A stretch of DNA of 41,977 nucleotides from UBA1715 sp036752345 (GTDB lineage Bacteria > Bacteroidota > Bacteroidia > Bacteroidales > UBA1715), in the NCBI GenBank assembly GCA_036752345.1, contig DAIOSV010000013.1:1-41977 (forward strand), given 5' to 3'. This document shows, in pieces, positions 7,489 to 16,489 of the stretch. Below the pieces are notes generated by a model, which was not told the origin of the DNA, made no database searches, and saw only the letters and a list, made by a program, of their open reading frames with translations. The first letter of the stretch is position 1, and every line of letters begins with the position of its first letter. A program made the position numbers and the translations under genes.

Positions 7489-9849
7489 ATGAAAAAAACA
7501 TTTGCTATAGTATTGGTTTTCCTGACTTTGTGCATTACAAGTTTTGCTCAAAGCATTGATTCCACAAAAAGCAAACAAGTTGACGCCTATTTACAAAAAG
7601 CACAAAATTTTTTCGCCTCAGGAAATGTAGACTCTATTCTACACTATTACAAAGCAGCACAATCTGTTGCGAAAAAAAACAAATTACAAAACAAATTATC
7701 GGATGCTTACTACGAAGAGGCAAAACTATACTTAATGGTGAACCAATTAGATTCAGCCATTGTGTACTTTAAGAAGGCTGCCAACGTTGCCCGTTCTGCT
7801 AAATATTGGCTTGGATTAAACAAAGCCTTAGGACAATTGGCAAGCAACTATAGTATATCAGGGGAAAATATTGAAGCACTAAAATATGCTAAAGAAGCCA
7901 TAGAAGCCGGACACGAAGCCCATTATTTACGAGGTATTGCAATTGGGCACTTACAAGCTGGTAATGCTTTACAATATTTAGCAAGCAATGAAGAATCTCT
8001 TCAAAACTATCAAGAAGCAAGCAAATATTTTGATAGTTGCGGACACAAGTCTGGCATGGCTTCATGCTGGATAAACATGGCAAGTATTTACTATACCATT
8101 GAAAACTTTGATTTATCATTAGAATTTAGTAGAAAAGCTATTGGTCTCCAGCGAGAATTGGGAAATCTTACTGATGTTGCTAACGCCATGCAAAACATAG
8201 CTGCAATATACTCAGGATATAATCGTCGGAATATCATCACGAAATATCGTCACCTCGATTCTGTATTTTACTATTACAAAGAGGCGAACAAAATTTATGA
8301 GCAATTGAAAGATTCACTTAATCTTGTTAAGACTTGGACAAATCTTGGGTTGTCATATATGATGATGGACAAGGATTGGAAACAATCGAAAGAATATTTA
8401 GACAAAGCATACAAAACTGCAACGAAGAAAAATTATACCTCTGAAATTATTTCAGTAGAAAATAGTTATGCCATGCTGTACCAGCAAATGGGGCAATTTG
8501 AAAAATCAAGAGAATATTTTTTGAAAGAATATCCACGAATTATTGCAGGCAACTATAAAGAAAAAGAAATGATGTGGTATCGAGATATCGCACAGTTGCT
8601 TGATTCGTTGGGAGAGCCCAAAGAAGCGTTACACTATTATGAAAAGTATGTTACACTGCAGGATACGCTTCGCCGTCGAGACGTTGACCGTCAAATGAAT
8701 CAACTTTCGGCACATTACGGCTCCAAAATGAAAGACCAAGAAATTGCCGCAGCAAAAGATAGGCAACAATTAATGCAGGCAAGACAAGACGAATTGCAAA
8801 TGCATAACAAAATCATGACTGGGGCCGCTATCATTATTGCATTCTTTTTGCTTTTCGTTATTTATTTATTCATTCAAAAACGAAAAGCTAATGTCATTTT
8901 GGAAAAACAGAATGACAAAATCAACAAGCAAAATATTGAAATTGAGCATCAGAAAAACGAAGTTGTTGCCCAGAAAGAACGAATTGAAGTTCAACAACAT
9001 AACATATTGGATAGTATTCACTACGCAAGTCGAATACAAACAGCAATTTTGCCACAAAAAGAAGTAGAGAACCAGCTTTTCGGCGATAACATCTTTATTT
9101 TGTTCAAGCCTCGTGACATTGTGAGTGGCGACTTTTTCTGGATGGGCCGCAGAAACAATTGGAAAATTGCAATAGCGGCAGACTGCACTGGCCATGGCGT
9201 TCCGGGAGCATTCATGAGCATGTTGGGAACCGCATTTTTAAACGAAATCATCAACGACAACACCATACAAGACATTGATGCCGGACAAATTCTTAACAAA
9301 CTCCGTGATAATGTGATAAAATCGCTTAGACAGACAGGGAAAGCCGGAGAGCAAAAAGATGGTATGGACGTGGCTCTTTGGATGATTGACGAAAACACCA
9401 ATATGCTCCGCTATGCAGGAGCAAACAACCCGTTGATTATTGTGCGCAAAGAGGTAAAAGAACTCCATTTGAACGAAGCCGAGGCAGAACGCGTCAAAAC
9501 CCAAGATTTTATTTCCGAAACCGACAACGATACGTATCAAATAATACAAATTGCCGGTAGCAAAATGCCTATTGGTATATACGCCGATCTAAATCCGTTT
9601 GAAGAAGTGAGCATACAACTCTACCCCGGCGACACGCTCTACACTTTCTCTGATGGTTTTCAAGACCAATTTGGCGGCGTAAAAGGCAAAAAATTCATGA
9701 TAAAACGATTAAAACAACTCTTTGTTGATATCTATACGTTACCAATGGACGAACAACGCTCAAAATTAGACAGCGAACTAGTTGATTGGATTGCAACGGG
9801 CAACACCGAACAAATTGACGACATTTTAGTTATTGGTTATAGAGTTTAA
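7489..9849 (+). CDS. TPR-repeat membrane sensor with SpoIIE/PP2C phosphatase domain
   Basis: This 786-residue protein combines a periplasmic TPR sensor with a cytosolic Ser/Thr phosphatase. Residues 1-20 (MKKTFAIVLVFLTLC...FAQ) are a signal peptide, which fixes the start at 7489 rather than 7351. Residues about 30-390 are TPR-like helices, e.g. LDSAIVYFKKAANVARS. A membrane helix at about 443-465 is flanked by coiled coil. The C-terminal SpoIIE/PP2C domain has the metal-binding motifs SGDFFW, ADCTGHGVPGAFMS, DGMD and FSDGFQDQFGG, so it should be active. The likely substrate is an anti-sigma-factor-antagonist-like protein, but none is encoded nearby. The murF-alr ATG lies 12 nt downstream, implying co-transcription. 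Confidence 0.88.
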   Translation: MKKTFAIVLVFLTLCITSFAQSIDSTKSKQVDAYLQKAQNFFASGNVDSILHYYKAAQSVAKKNKLQNKLSDAYYEEAKLYLMVNQLDSAIVYFKKAANVARSAKYWLGLNKALGQLASNYSISGENIEALKYAKEAIEAGHEAHYLRGIAIGHLQAGNALQYLASNEESLQNYQEASKYFDSCGHKSGMASCWINMASIYYTIENFDLSLEFSRKAIGLQRELGNLTDVANAMQNIAAIYSGYNRRNIITKYRHLDSVFYYYKEANKIYEQLKDSLNLVKTWTNLGLSYMMMDKDWKQSKEYLDKAYKTATKKNYTSEIISVENSYAMLYQQMGQFEKSREYFLKEYPRIIAGNYKEKEMMWYRDIAQLLDSLGEPKEALHYYEKYVTLQDTLRRRDVDRQMNQLSAHYGSKMKDQEIAAAKDRQQLMQARQDELQMHNKIMTGAAIIIAFFLLFVIYLFIQKRKANVILEKQNDKINKQNIEIEHQKNEVVAQKERIEVQQHNILDSIHYASRIQTAILPQKEVENQLFGDNIFILFKPRDIVSGDFFWMGRRNNWKIAIAADCTGHGVPGAFMSMLGTAFLNEIINDNTIQDIDAGQILNKLRDNVIKSLRQTGKAGEQKDGMDVALWMIDENTNMLRYAGANNPLIIVRKEVKELHLNEAEAERVKTQDFISETDNDTYQIIQIAGSKMPIGIYADLNPFEEVSIQLYPGDTLYTFSDGFQDQFGGVKGKKFMIKRLKQLFVDIYTLPMDEQRSKLDSELVDWIATGNTEQIDDILVIGYRV

Positions 9850-9861
9850 ATTATAGGAAAA

Positions 9862-12309
9862 ATGTTTCAATACTCATTAGCGGAAATCGCACAAATTACG
9901 AACTCCGTTTGCGAAGGCAACGGAAATCTTAAGATTACTAAAATCCAAACAGATAGTAGAAACTCGTTTGACGAAATTTCCGCTATTTTCTTGGCTATAA
10001 AAGGCGTCAGAAGCAATGGCCACGAGTTTATTGCCGATATGCACGAACGTGGATGCAGAAGTTTTTGGGTACAAAAAGGAGAACAATATCCTCAATTTGC
10101 CGATGCCAACTATATAGTGTCGGATTCTGTATTAGACGCATTTCAAACATTGATTGCAAACTACCGTAAAACATATACCAATCCGGTGCTCACAATTACA
10201 GGAAGCAACGGGAAAACCATCATCAAAGAGTGGATGTATTTTTTGATGAAACAAACCACTTCGGTTGTGCGCAGTCCACGAAGTTTCAACTCACAAATTG
10301 GTGTGCCACTTTCGCTCATGCTGCTTGACAAATCGTTTGCCTACGCTATTATTGAAGCCGGCATTTCAGAAGTGGGCGAAATGAAGAAATTGCAAGCAAT
10401 GATTCAACCTACCATTGGCATTTTCTCAAACATTGGCGATGCGCACCAACAACATTTTTCTTCGATGGAACAAAAAGTCCACGAAAAAATGTTGCTTTTC
10501 AAAGAAGCAAAAACGCTTATATATTGCTCCGACTACGCTGCTATTGATGCCGAAGCAAAAAAGCTTTCAAACACAACATTGATTTCGTGGGGCTTTGACA
10601 CAAAAGCAAAAAACCACGTAACGTATAAGAACAATGGTGGAATCACAACAATCACCGCACAATGGGAGCAAAAACCATATTCATTTTCTATTCCTTTTGT
10701 TGATACCGCTTCTATTGAAAATGCAGTACATTGTTTCTATGCGCTCCGTGGGCTTAACATTAGCATTGATGAAAATCGTTTTATGGAACTGCCAAGCGTT
10801 GCCATGCGATTGGAACAAATTGCGGGTCGCAACAATTGCATTCTTATAAATGATAGTTACAACTCTGATTTTCAAAGCATTAGAATTGCTTTGCAATATC
10901 TGCATCTACAACATAAACACTCGGCAAAAACATTGGTTTTGTCTGATGTGAAACAAACCGGCATGCACTTCGACGAACTCTATTCGAGCATAGCCGACAT
11001 GATTCGCGAATATTCCATAAACCGCGTAATTGGCGTAGGGAAAGACATTTCAAAATATTTGAAAAAATATGTACCTACCGGCTTGTATTTTAAAACGACG
11101 GATGCGCTTTTACAAAAACTCCATGAATTTGCGTTCCAAAATGAAACAATCTTGTTCAAAGCGGCACGCGAATTTGAATTTGAACGTATTGTGGGACAAC
11201 TGCAACAACAAACACATCAAACCGTTTTGGAGATTAATTTGAATGCTATTGTACACAATCTCAACTACTTCCGTTCATGCCTAAAACCAACAACCAAAAC
11301 AATGGTAATGGTGAAAGCGTCTTGCTATGGAAACGGTTCATACGAGATTGCCAACATACTTCAACACAACAAAGTTGACTACCTGGCTGTGGCATTTATT
11401 GACGAAGGAATAGAATTGCGCAACGCAGGCATTACGTTGCCAATTATTGTGATGAATCCTGAGTATGATATGCTTTCAAAGCTCTATGACTACGGATTGG
11501 AGCCAAACGTTCACAATTTTGCTGTGATAAACGAACTCAAAAAACTTTGTGCAACATATCCGAACAAAACATTCCCTATTCATTTGAAAATGGATACCGG
11601 AATGGCGCGCTACGGATTTCAGCCGCAACAGATTGAAAATCTTATTTCCGAAATCAAACAAATACCAGATTGCTCAATAACCTCAATATTCTCACACCTT
11701 GCAGGAAGCGACGATGCGCAATTTGACACATTCACGGAAGAACAAATTTCGTTGTTCGATGCAATGTCAAAACAAATCATGAATGCATTCCCCTATCCGA
11801 TTATGCGCCACATATTGAATTCGGCCGGTATTGAACGCTTCCGCAAATATCAATTCGATATGGTTCGTTTGGGTATTGGGTTGTACGGTATTAGTTTTGA
11901 AAATCCACAGAATTGCCAACACATTAGCACACTCAAGACGTTTGTTTCGGGCATACGCGAAATGAAAAAAGACACATCCGTTGGATATTCACGGAAAGGA
12001 ATGCTTTCGCGCGATTCAAAGATTGCAGTTATTCCTATTGGCTATGCCGATGGGTTCAACCGAAAACTCAGCAATGGCGTGGGCACGGTGCTCATTCATG
12101 GCAAAGAAGTTCCGATAGTTGGCAATATTTGTATGGATGCCGCAATGATTGACATTACCGACATTCCTGACGTTCAATTGGGTGACGAGGTTATTCTTTT
12201 TGGGAAAGATTTGCCGGTAACCGTTATGGCAAACCGCATTGGCACCATTCCTTACGAAGTAATGACGTCAATTGCTCCGCGCGTTAAGAGAGTGTACGTG
12301 TACGAATAG
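9862..12309 (+). CDS. Bifunctional MurF ligase / alanine racemase
   Basis: This 815-residue fusion joins two steps of peptidoglycan precursor synthesis. Residues 1-450 are MurF, which adds D-Ala-D-Ala to UDP-MurNAc-tripeptide: the ATP loop TGSNGKT is at 113-118, followed by NSQIGVP and the C-domain NDSYNSDF. Residues about 453-815 are a PLP alanine racemase: K485 in MVKASCYGNG is the Schiff-base lysine, Y709 in SVGYSRKG the second catalytic base, with IPIGYADGF and GNICMDAAMID following. The racemase motifs deviate slightly from VKANAYGHG but keep the catalytic residues. The fusion is typical of Bacteroidota and couples D-Ala supply to its use. It is probably co-transcribed with the upstream phosphatase. 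Confidence 0.95.
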   Translation: MFQYSLAEIAQITNSVCEGNGNLKITKIQTDSRNSFDEISAIFLAIKGVRSNGHEFIADMHERGCRSFWVQKGEQYPQFADANYIVSDSVLDAFQTLIANYRKTYTNPVLTITGSNGKTIIKEWMYFLMKQTTSVVRSPRSFNSQIGVPLSLMLLDKSFAYAIIEAGISEVGEMKKLQAMIQPTIGIFSNIGDAHQQHFSSMEQKVHEKMLLFKEAKTLIYCSDYAAIDAEAKKLSNTTLISWGFDTKAKNHVTYKNNGGITTITAQWEQKPYSFSIPFVDTASIENAVHCFYALRGLNISIDENRFMELPSVAMRLEQIAGRNNCILINDSYNSDFQSIRIALQYLHLQHKHSAKTLVLSDVKQTGMHFDELYSSIADMIREYSINRVIGVGKDISKYLKKYVPTGLYFKTTDALLQKLHEFAFQNETILFKAAREFEFERIVGQLQQQTHQTVLEINLNAIVHNLNYFRSCLKPTTKTMVMVKASCYGNGSYEIANILQHNKVDYLAVAFIDEGIELRNAGITLPIIVMNPEYDMLSKLYDYGLEPNVHNFAVINELKKLCATYPNKTFPIHLKMDTGMARYGFQPQQIENLISEIKQIPDCSITSIFSHLAGSDDAQFDTFTEEQISLFDAMSKQIMNAFPYPIMRHILNSAGIERFRKYQFDMVRLGIGLYGISFENPQNCQHISTLKTFVSGIREMKKDTSVGYSRKGMLSRDSKIAVIPIGYADGFNRKLSNGVGTVLIHGKEVPIVGNICMDAAMIDITDIPDVQLGDEVILFGKDLPVTVMANRIGTIPYEVMTSIAPRVKRVYVYE

Positions 12310-12316
12310 CCAGAAA

Positions 12317-13246
12317 TTATTGCTTACCGCCAAGGAATTTTACAAGTTCTTTTTCGTTTAATTGCTTGTAATTTGCAGCCTTTATAACTTTTCCTTTTTC
12401 TATAAACAAATAGGTTGGGAAATAGCCATTGTTCAATGAAATAATGTAAGACGGATTCATTGTTCTATACTCATATTGCTGCGTATTGGTTACTGTTTTA
12501 AAGGTATCGAGAATAGCAGAATTTCGGCTCATCACCAAATTTTTAAAATCGGCTGTATCTAAGTTATTTTGCTTAATAATTGCCGCCATTATGGTATTTC
12601 CCGACTTGCAATACTTACAAGTCTCTGAAACAAGTCCTATCACCATATTTTTTGATGAATCAATCATGGTTGAATATTCAGGTAGCACAACCACCTTGTC
12701 GTACACCGACTGATTGAAACGCTCGTTTTTGTCAGCGTAAAATAGCGAATACATGGAATCCATAGGAAAGCCGAAAAAGGCTACAAACACAGAAGACATG
12801 ATAGAAATTGTGGCAATGTAGGCCTTCAAAGAATGATGCCACTCTTCTTGTTTGCGCACAAACCAAAGCATTGCTATCAACACTATGTTTTTAATGATAG
12901 ACTCTGCTGCATTAAGGTCAACAACATCGCCAAAACAATGACAATTGTCGTTGGAACGAAATAACGCTATGTAAATCAGGAAAAGTGAAAAGCCCACAAG
13001 CATTGCCATGGTAAGCCACCAAACTTGCTTGTAAAAAATGCGAAACGAGATGCCTATACCAAGCAAAAACTCAGTCATTATAAGTACTCGAGCAAAAAAC
13101 GCGGTAGCTGTATAAGAAAAGACACCCAAACTATATACATACAACTCGAACGATTCAAGGGTGTACAATTTAAGTATCGACGAAGCGACAAACGTAATAC
13201 CTACGAGCAAGCGCAATACGAAAAGGATTATTTTCTTACTATCCAT
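12317..13246 (-). CDS. MauE/DoxX-like redox membrane protein with thioredoxin-like CxxC tail
   Basis: This is a 309-residue membrane protein. The first ~150 residues carry four or more hydrophobic helices with the MauE/DoxX-type motif NCHCFGD (C102, C104) after the third helix. After another helix, a periplasmic C-terminal part has TCKYCKSG (C210-x2-C213), a thioredoxin-like redox pair. Such proteins shuttle disulfides across the membrane; this specific substrate is unknown. The start at 13246 is chosen because a good promoter (13262-13293) lies just upstream, which excludes the ATG at 13276. It converges with murF-alr with only 7 nt between the stops, and is divergent from a small Cys-rich lipoprotein. 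Confidence 0.75.
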   Translation of the reverse strand: MDSKKIILFVLRLLVGITFVASSILKLYTLESFELYVYSLGVFSYTATAFFARVLIMTEFLLGIGISFRIFYKQVWWLTMAMLVGFSLFLIYIALFRSNDNCHCFGDVVDLNAAESIIKNIVLIAMLWFVRKQEEWHHSLKAYIATISIMSSVFVAFFGFPMDSMYSLFYADKNERFNQSVYDKVVVLPEYSTMIDSSKNMVIGLVSETCKYCKSGNTIMAAIIKQNNLDTADFKNLVMSRNSAILDTFKTVTNTQQYEYRTMNPSYIISLNNGYFPTYLFIEKGKVIKAANYKQLNEKELVKFLGGKQ

Positions 13247-13261
13247 ACCGGAAATTTTAGT

Positions 13262-13293
13262 CAAAAGTAAATGCAATTCAGCCGTTTTCCAAA
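13262..13293 (-). promoter_or_regulatory. Promoter of the MauE-like gene
   Basis: On the minus strand TTTG (13293-13290), a 20-nt spacer and TACTTTTG (13269-13262): both consensus boxes are exact. It decides the start of the downstream gene at 13246. Confidence 0.7.
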
Positions 13294-13352
13294 TTGTATG
13301 TAATTTAAATAAAGTGCCTTAAATTGGCATTTTAGGAAGAAAATTGCCTCAA

Positions 13353-13385
13353 TTTTGTCTATTTGGAAAAGATTTAGTATGTTCG
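13353..13385 (+). promoter_or_regulatory. Promoter of the small Cys-rich lipoprotein
   Basis: TTTTG at 13353-13357, a 20-nt spacer and TATGTTCG at 13378-13385 (7 of 8 matches to TAnnTTTG). The leader to the ATG at 13418 is about 28 nt. Confidence 0.45.
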
Positions 13386-13417
13386 CAATAGGTAAAACAA
13401 TAAAACTCTAAAAAGTT

Positions 13418-13618
13418 ATGAAAAAAATTTTATTAGTATTAGCAGTAGGAGCTTCTATGGTAGCTTTATCTTCATGTTTCGGTCGTGAATGTGTTTGCAC
13501 AGTAAAAGTAGATGGAGAAAAACAATCAAAATCAATTGATTACCAAGACAAATGCGATAAAACCGGAGAATGGACACAAACAATCAATGGTACAGAATAT
13601 GACTACAAATGCAAATAA
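13418..13618 (+). CDS. Small Cys-rich lipoprotein, function unknown
   Basis: This is a 66-residue protein with a lipoprotein signal peptide (MKKILLVLAVGASMVALSSC, lipid-anchored Cys20). The mature part is only about 46 residues and has four more cysteines (C25, C27, C46, C65) in a Lys/Asp-rich hydrophilic sequence, so one or two disulfides or a metal site are possible. I do not recognise a family. It has its own promoter and a strong terminator, so it is a single-gene unit. It faces away from the MauE/thioredoxin-like gene, a possible but unproven redox partner. Confidence 0.75.
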   Translation: MKKILLVLAVGASMVALSSCFGRECVCTVKVDGEKQSKSIDYQDKCDKTGEWTQTINGTEYDYKCK

Positions 13619-13635
13619 ATAGTAAAGCATGATAC

Positions 13636-13668
13636 AAAAAAGCGGTCCAATTTTGAACCGCTTTTTTT
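13636..13668. terminator. Bidirectional terminator
   Basis: AAAAAAGCGGT (13636-13646) pairs perfectly with ACCGCTTTTTT (13657-13667). The T-runs on both strands let it serve the small lipoprotein (+) and the receptor-lipoprotein operon ending at 13692 (-). Confidence 0.85.
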
Positions 13669-13691
13669 ATGTCTGCGCTATGCAAGCAATG

Positions 13692-14159
13692 CTATTCTTG
13701 AACCGTTCCGACAAATGTAATCGGATAACCACCACAAATCATTGAAAGGCTCATTGTTCCTTGTTGTATGGTTCCTGATAAATTTGTTACTGTATACTGA
13801 GGGAACAATCCGCCCATAGCAATCGGGACAATGCTATCACCGCTGAAAGAAGTTGTTTCAACACTCTCTTCATGCTGCACATTTGTAAGAATCATATCAA
13901 TTTTTACCGGCATTTTTGGAGAAAAAGCTACTTGATTGAACGTAAGCACAAGCCCGGCAGTGTCGGTAATTTCATAATCAACAGCCACGCTTTCTTGAGT
14001 GTACGTTGTCTGATCTTTTTGCACCACTACCATAGTTCCAACATACGAAGTGGCTTGGCCTGACTCTTGTGAGCCATCATTTTTTGGGTCTTCGTTGTTA
14101 CATCCTGCAAACAGTGCCGTCATAGCAAGCAAAGCAAGAAATTTATTTACCTTTTTCAT
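13692..14159 (-). CDS. Calycin-like lipoprotein encoded after a TonB-dependent receptor
   Basis: This is a 155-residue lipoprotein with signal MKKVNKFLALLAMTALFAGC (lipid Cys20) and a hydrophilic linker rich in Asn, Asp, Gln and Ser. The remaining ~120 residues are beta-rich and end TMSLSMICGGYPITFVGTVQE-like, resembling the Bacteroidota calycin_like (lipocalin-like) domain. The start at 14159 is the first ATG; an in-frame TTG at 14165 is less likely. It lies 10 nt after the receptor stop and is probably translated from the same mRNA, so it may be a surface accessory that binds or hands over the receptor's ligand (inference). The ligand is unknown. Confidence 0.7.
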   Translation of the reverse strand: MKKVNKFLALLAMTALFAGCNNEDPKNDGSQESGQATSYVGTMVVVQKDQTTYTQESVAVDYEITDTAGLVLTFNQVAFSPKMPVKIDMILTNVQHEESVETTSFSGDSIVPIAMGGLFPQYTVTNLSGTIQQGTMSLSMICGGYPITFVGTVQE

Positions 14160-14169
14160 TTTCAAAATA

Positions 14170-16407
14170 TTAAATAGTTAGATTACAATTAATTCCAATT
14201 ACGCGAGGCGTTCCTTCGGCATAGAAAGAGCGTCCGATTGATTTAAAATAAAACGTATAATACTGAGTATCAGTAAGATTTTTACAAAATAGGCCAAAGG
14301 AGAAATTGTCTTTTTCGCATTGTATTTGAGCCGAGAGCAACGAATACAGTGGCTGTGACAAGGAATTGTCGTCGTTCCAATAAATTTTACCAATTCCTCT
14401 GTACTGCAATGAAAATTGCACGTTGTCAAGAAATTTCCGGTTAATCTTCCATACATATTTTGCCTGTGCCGCTATGGTTGACGTTGGTGCATACGGCACA
14501 TGATTTCCGGCATAATTCACGGTATCGTTATATTGATAATCGCGATAGCGCGCATCAGTAAAGCCGTAGTCTGCCGTAAAATTCCAATTTTGCAGTGTGT
14601 AGTGTGCCGAACATTCAACACCTCTACTTCTGGTTCTTCCTGCGTTCGACATCTTACGTCCCACCCCGTTTCCCTCTGGTAATACGGTAATTTGCTGATC
14701 CACTCCTTCTATCCAAAACAAGGCTAGCGTACCGGCAAAGGATTTTTTTTGATATTTTCCCCCAACTTCAAAATTATAGTTTGTCTCCGGTTTGTAGGTT
14801 GTTGCCGCCGCCGATTGTGCTCCGGCATTTTCAGAAGAAAAACTCACTCCCAAATCATCCATAATTGCTGCCATCATAACCGACTGCATAATATCGGAGA
14901 AAATTTGCGTATTGAAACCTCCGGCCCTGTACCCATTGGCAAACGTGGCATATACACTCCCATCATTGAAGAAATATTGCGCAGAAAGTTTTGGTAAAAC
15001 CACAAACGAATGGATTTTCTCTGTTCCAACGAATTCTGAACGAATGTTTTTATAGTTTGTCATAGTCAAATCAAAACGATAATCAACATCGCACGATTCG
15101 TCGTAATCCATCTGTAAATACTCAAAATCGGCACGGATGCCCGCAGTCAACTTCCAACGCTTGATTTTCCAATTTGACTCGTGATACAATGCCGCGCCGT
15201 AGGCTGGAATTGTCAAATCGCAAGCAATCACAAAACTGCTATCGGCTATTTCCAAATTATTATTGGGGAATGTGGTGTGAATTCCCTTGTTGGCATTGTC
15301 TAAAATCAGTCGTTCTATCCCATCTCGTTTGAAGGTCACCGGCGATGCTATTTGGAGCATTTTGCCAAACACAAACATTCCCGTAGTCCATTGCCATTGT
15401 TTAGATTTGTCGTGGCGAGTAAGCAGCACTTCCTGCGTAACATTGTGTTCACGCTGGGTTTGGTGCAAAGTAAAATAAGACCAAGAGGTAAAATCATTAT
15501 CTAGGAGTAAATCATCGCTCAAAAACTGATAACTTGTAACCAGCGCCAAATCGGCACGACGGCCGGTGCGTTTAGCCACAAGTCCGTCAATCAGAGTGAA
15601 TCTTTGGTATCCACACTCGTCGTTGTAGCTGATTGGTAAAATGTCAGAATGGTTCAAATTATTCGAATCAGTCTGGTGATAGGCATATCCGCCTTCATCC
15701 ACATAGTTCACCGACGTGCTATTCTCCACACTCCAGCGTGCATTTGGGAGCCAATGCAACTTTACTCTGCCCGAAAAACTTGAACCGCCATCGCATTGTT
15801 CGCCTGAATATTCGTTGGTAAAAAAGCCTTCGTTATCTGAAGCAGCAGCGGCCACCGAATAGCCAAAGTTGTCTTTTGGTTTGCTGTAATACGACACCGA
15901 TGCTTTTGTAGAAAACTCCGAATCGAATTCTGTTTTTACCCGCAACCCTTGCCACACCATAGGTGAAAGCGTGTAAATGTTCATAATTCCGCCGTTGGAA
16001 TTTCGTCCATACAAAGTGCCCTGCGGACCCCGCAAAACGTCAATTCTTCTTATGTCGAAGAAGTCGAAATCAAACGCATTTTTATTCATTATTGGCACGT
16101 TGTCTATCATCAAACCCACAGCCGGCTGGTCCATACGAGAGCCAAAACCACGGATGTAGATTGTAGAAGTTATACGCGAACCATATTTTGGTTGGAAAAA
16201 GTTAGGCGCGGTTGCCGACACATCTTTCACCGACGATATCTGCATATTGTCTATCTGACTCACATTGAATGAAGTAGAAGCCACCGGCTGCTCCTGCAAC
16301 GAACTTGACGTTTTTATAGGTGCTTGTATTGCCACGGTATCAACAACGACCGTGTCAGTTGGGTAGTAGCCGAAAAAGGGAATCAATAGACTTAGTAATA
16401 CATTCAT
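14170..16407 (-). CDS. TonB-dependent outer-membrane receptor
   Basis: This is a 745-residue TonB-dependent receptor. After a short signal peptide and linker, the plug domain (about 45-160) contains IYIRGFGSRMDQPAVG and IDVLRGPQGTLYGRNSNGG, the usual plug signatures. The rest is a 22-strand-type barrel ending in hydrophobic NCNLTI. It lacks the N-terminal CarboxypepD_reg-like domain of SusC proteins, and no SusD gene is adjacent, so it is more like an iron-chelate, cobalamin or other small-ligand receptor; the substrate cannot be told. It is transcribed divergently from a LuxR-type regulator with an 82-nt shared control region, and is followed by a calycin-like lipoprotein. Confidence 0.92.
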   Translation of the reverse strand: MNVLLSLLIPFFGYYPTDTVVVDTVAIQAPIKTSSSLQEQPVASTSFNVSQIDNMQISSVKDVSATAPNFFQPKYGSRITSTIYIRGFGSRMDQPAVGLMIDNVPIMNKNAFDFDFFDIRRIDVLRGPQGTLYGRNSNGGIMNIYTLSPMVWQGLRVKTEFDSEFSTKASVSYYSKPKDNFGYSVAAAASDNEGFFTNEYSGEQCDGGSSFSGRVKLHWLPNARWSVENSTSVNYVDEGGYAYHQTDSNNLNHSDILPISYNDECGYQRFTLIDGLVAKRTGRRADLALVTSYQFLSDDLLLDNDFTSWSYFTLHQTQREHNVTQEVLLTRHDKSKQWQWTTGMFVFGKMLQIASPVTFKRDGIERLILDNANKGIHTTFPNNNLEIADSSFVIACDLTIPAYGAALYHESNWKIKRWKLTAGIRADFEYLQMDYDESCDVDYRFDLTMTNYKNIRSEFVGTEKIHSFVVLPKLSAQYFFNDGSVYATFANGYRAGGFNTQIFSDIMQSVMMAAIMDDLGVSFSSENAGAQSAAATTYKPETNYNFEVGGKYQKKSFAGTLALFWIEGVDQQITVLPEGNGVGRKMSNAGRTRSRGVECSAHYTLQNWNFTADYGFTDARYRDYQYNDTVNYAGNHVPYAPTSTIAAQAKYVWKINRKFLDNVQFSLQYRGIGKIYWNDDNSLSQPLYSLLSAQIQCEKDNFSFGLFCKNLTDTQYYTFYFKSIGRSFYAEGTPRVIGINCNLTI

Positions 16408-16411
16408 GGCA

Positions 16412-16442
16412 CAAAACTATTATTTTATTGACTAGCAATCAA
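16412..16442 (-). promoter_or_regulatory. TonB receptor promoter (leaderless candidate)
   Basis: On the minus strand TTG (16442-16440), a 20-nt spacer and TAGTTTTG (16419-16412). Only 4 nt separate the -7 box from the ATG at 16407, so the mRNA would have little or no leader. Confidence 0.6.
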
Positions 16443-16456
16443 CTCTCATAATTGAT
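16438..16456. promoter_or_regulatory. Possible operator between the receptor and LuxR genes
   Basis: The inverted repeat ATCAA-9 nt-TTGAT lies between two divergent promoters and overlaps the receptor's -33 box. Its size suits a LuxR-type dimer, and the divergent regulator is the natural candidate to bind it. The arms are short, so chance is possible. Confidence 0.3.
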
Positions 16457-16463
16457 AGTTTTA

Positions 16464-16471
16464 TATCTTTG
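16464..16471 (+). promoter_or_regulatory. -7 box of the LuxR-type regulator gene
   Basis: TATCTTTG matches TAnnTTTG exactly and lies 18 nt before the ATG at 16490. It places the transcription start after the in-frame upstream codon at 16469, favouring the 16490 start. No clear -33 box. Confidence 0.5.
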
Positions 16472-16489
16472 CGCCATTCAACAACGGAT

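Noticed and set aside
14170..16407. SusC-type polysaccharide receptor
   Set aside because: No N-terminal carboxypeptidase-like domain and no SusD-type gene next to it.
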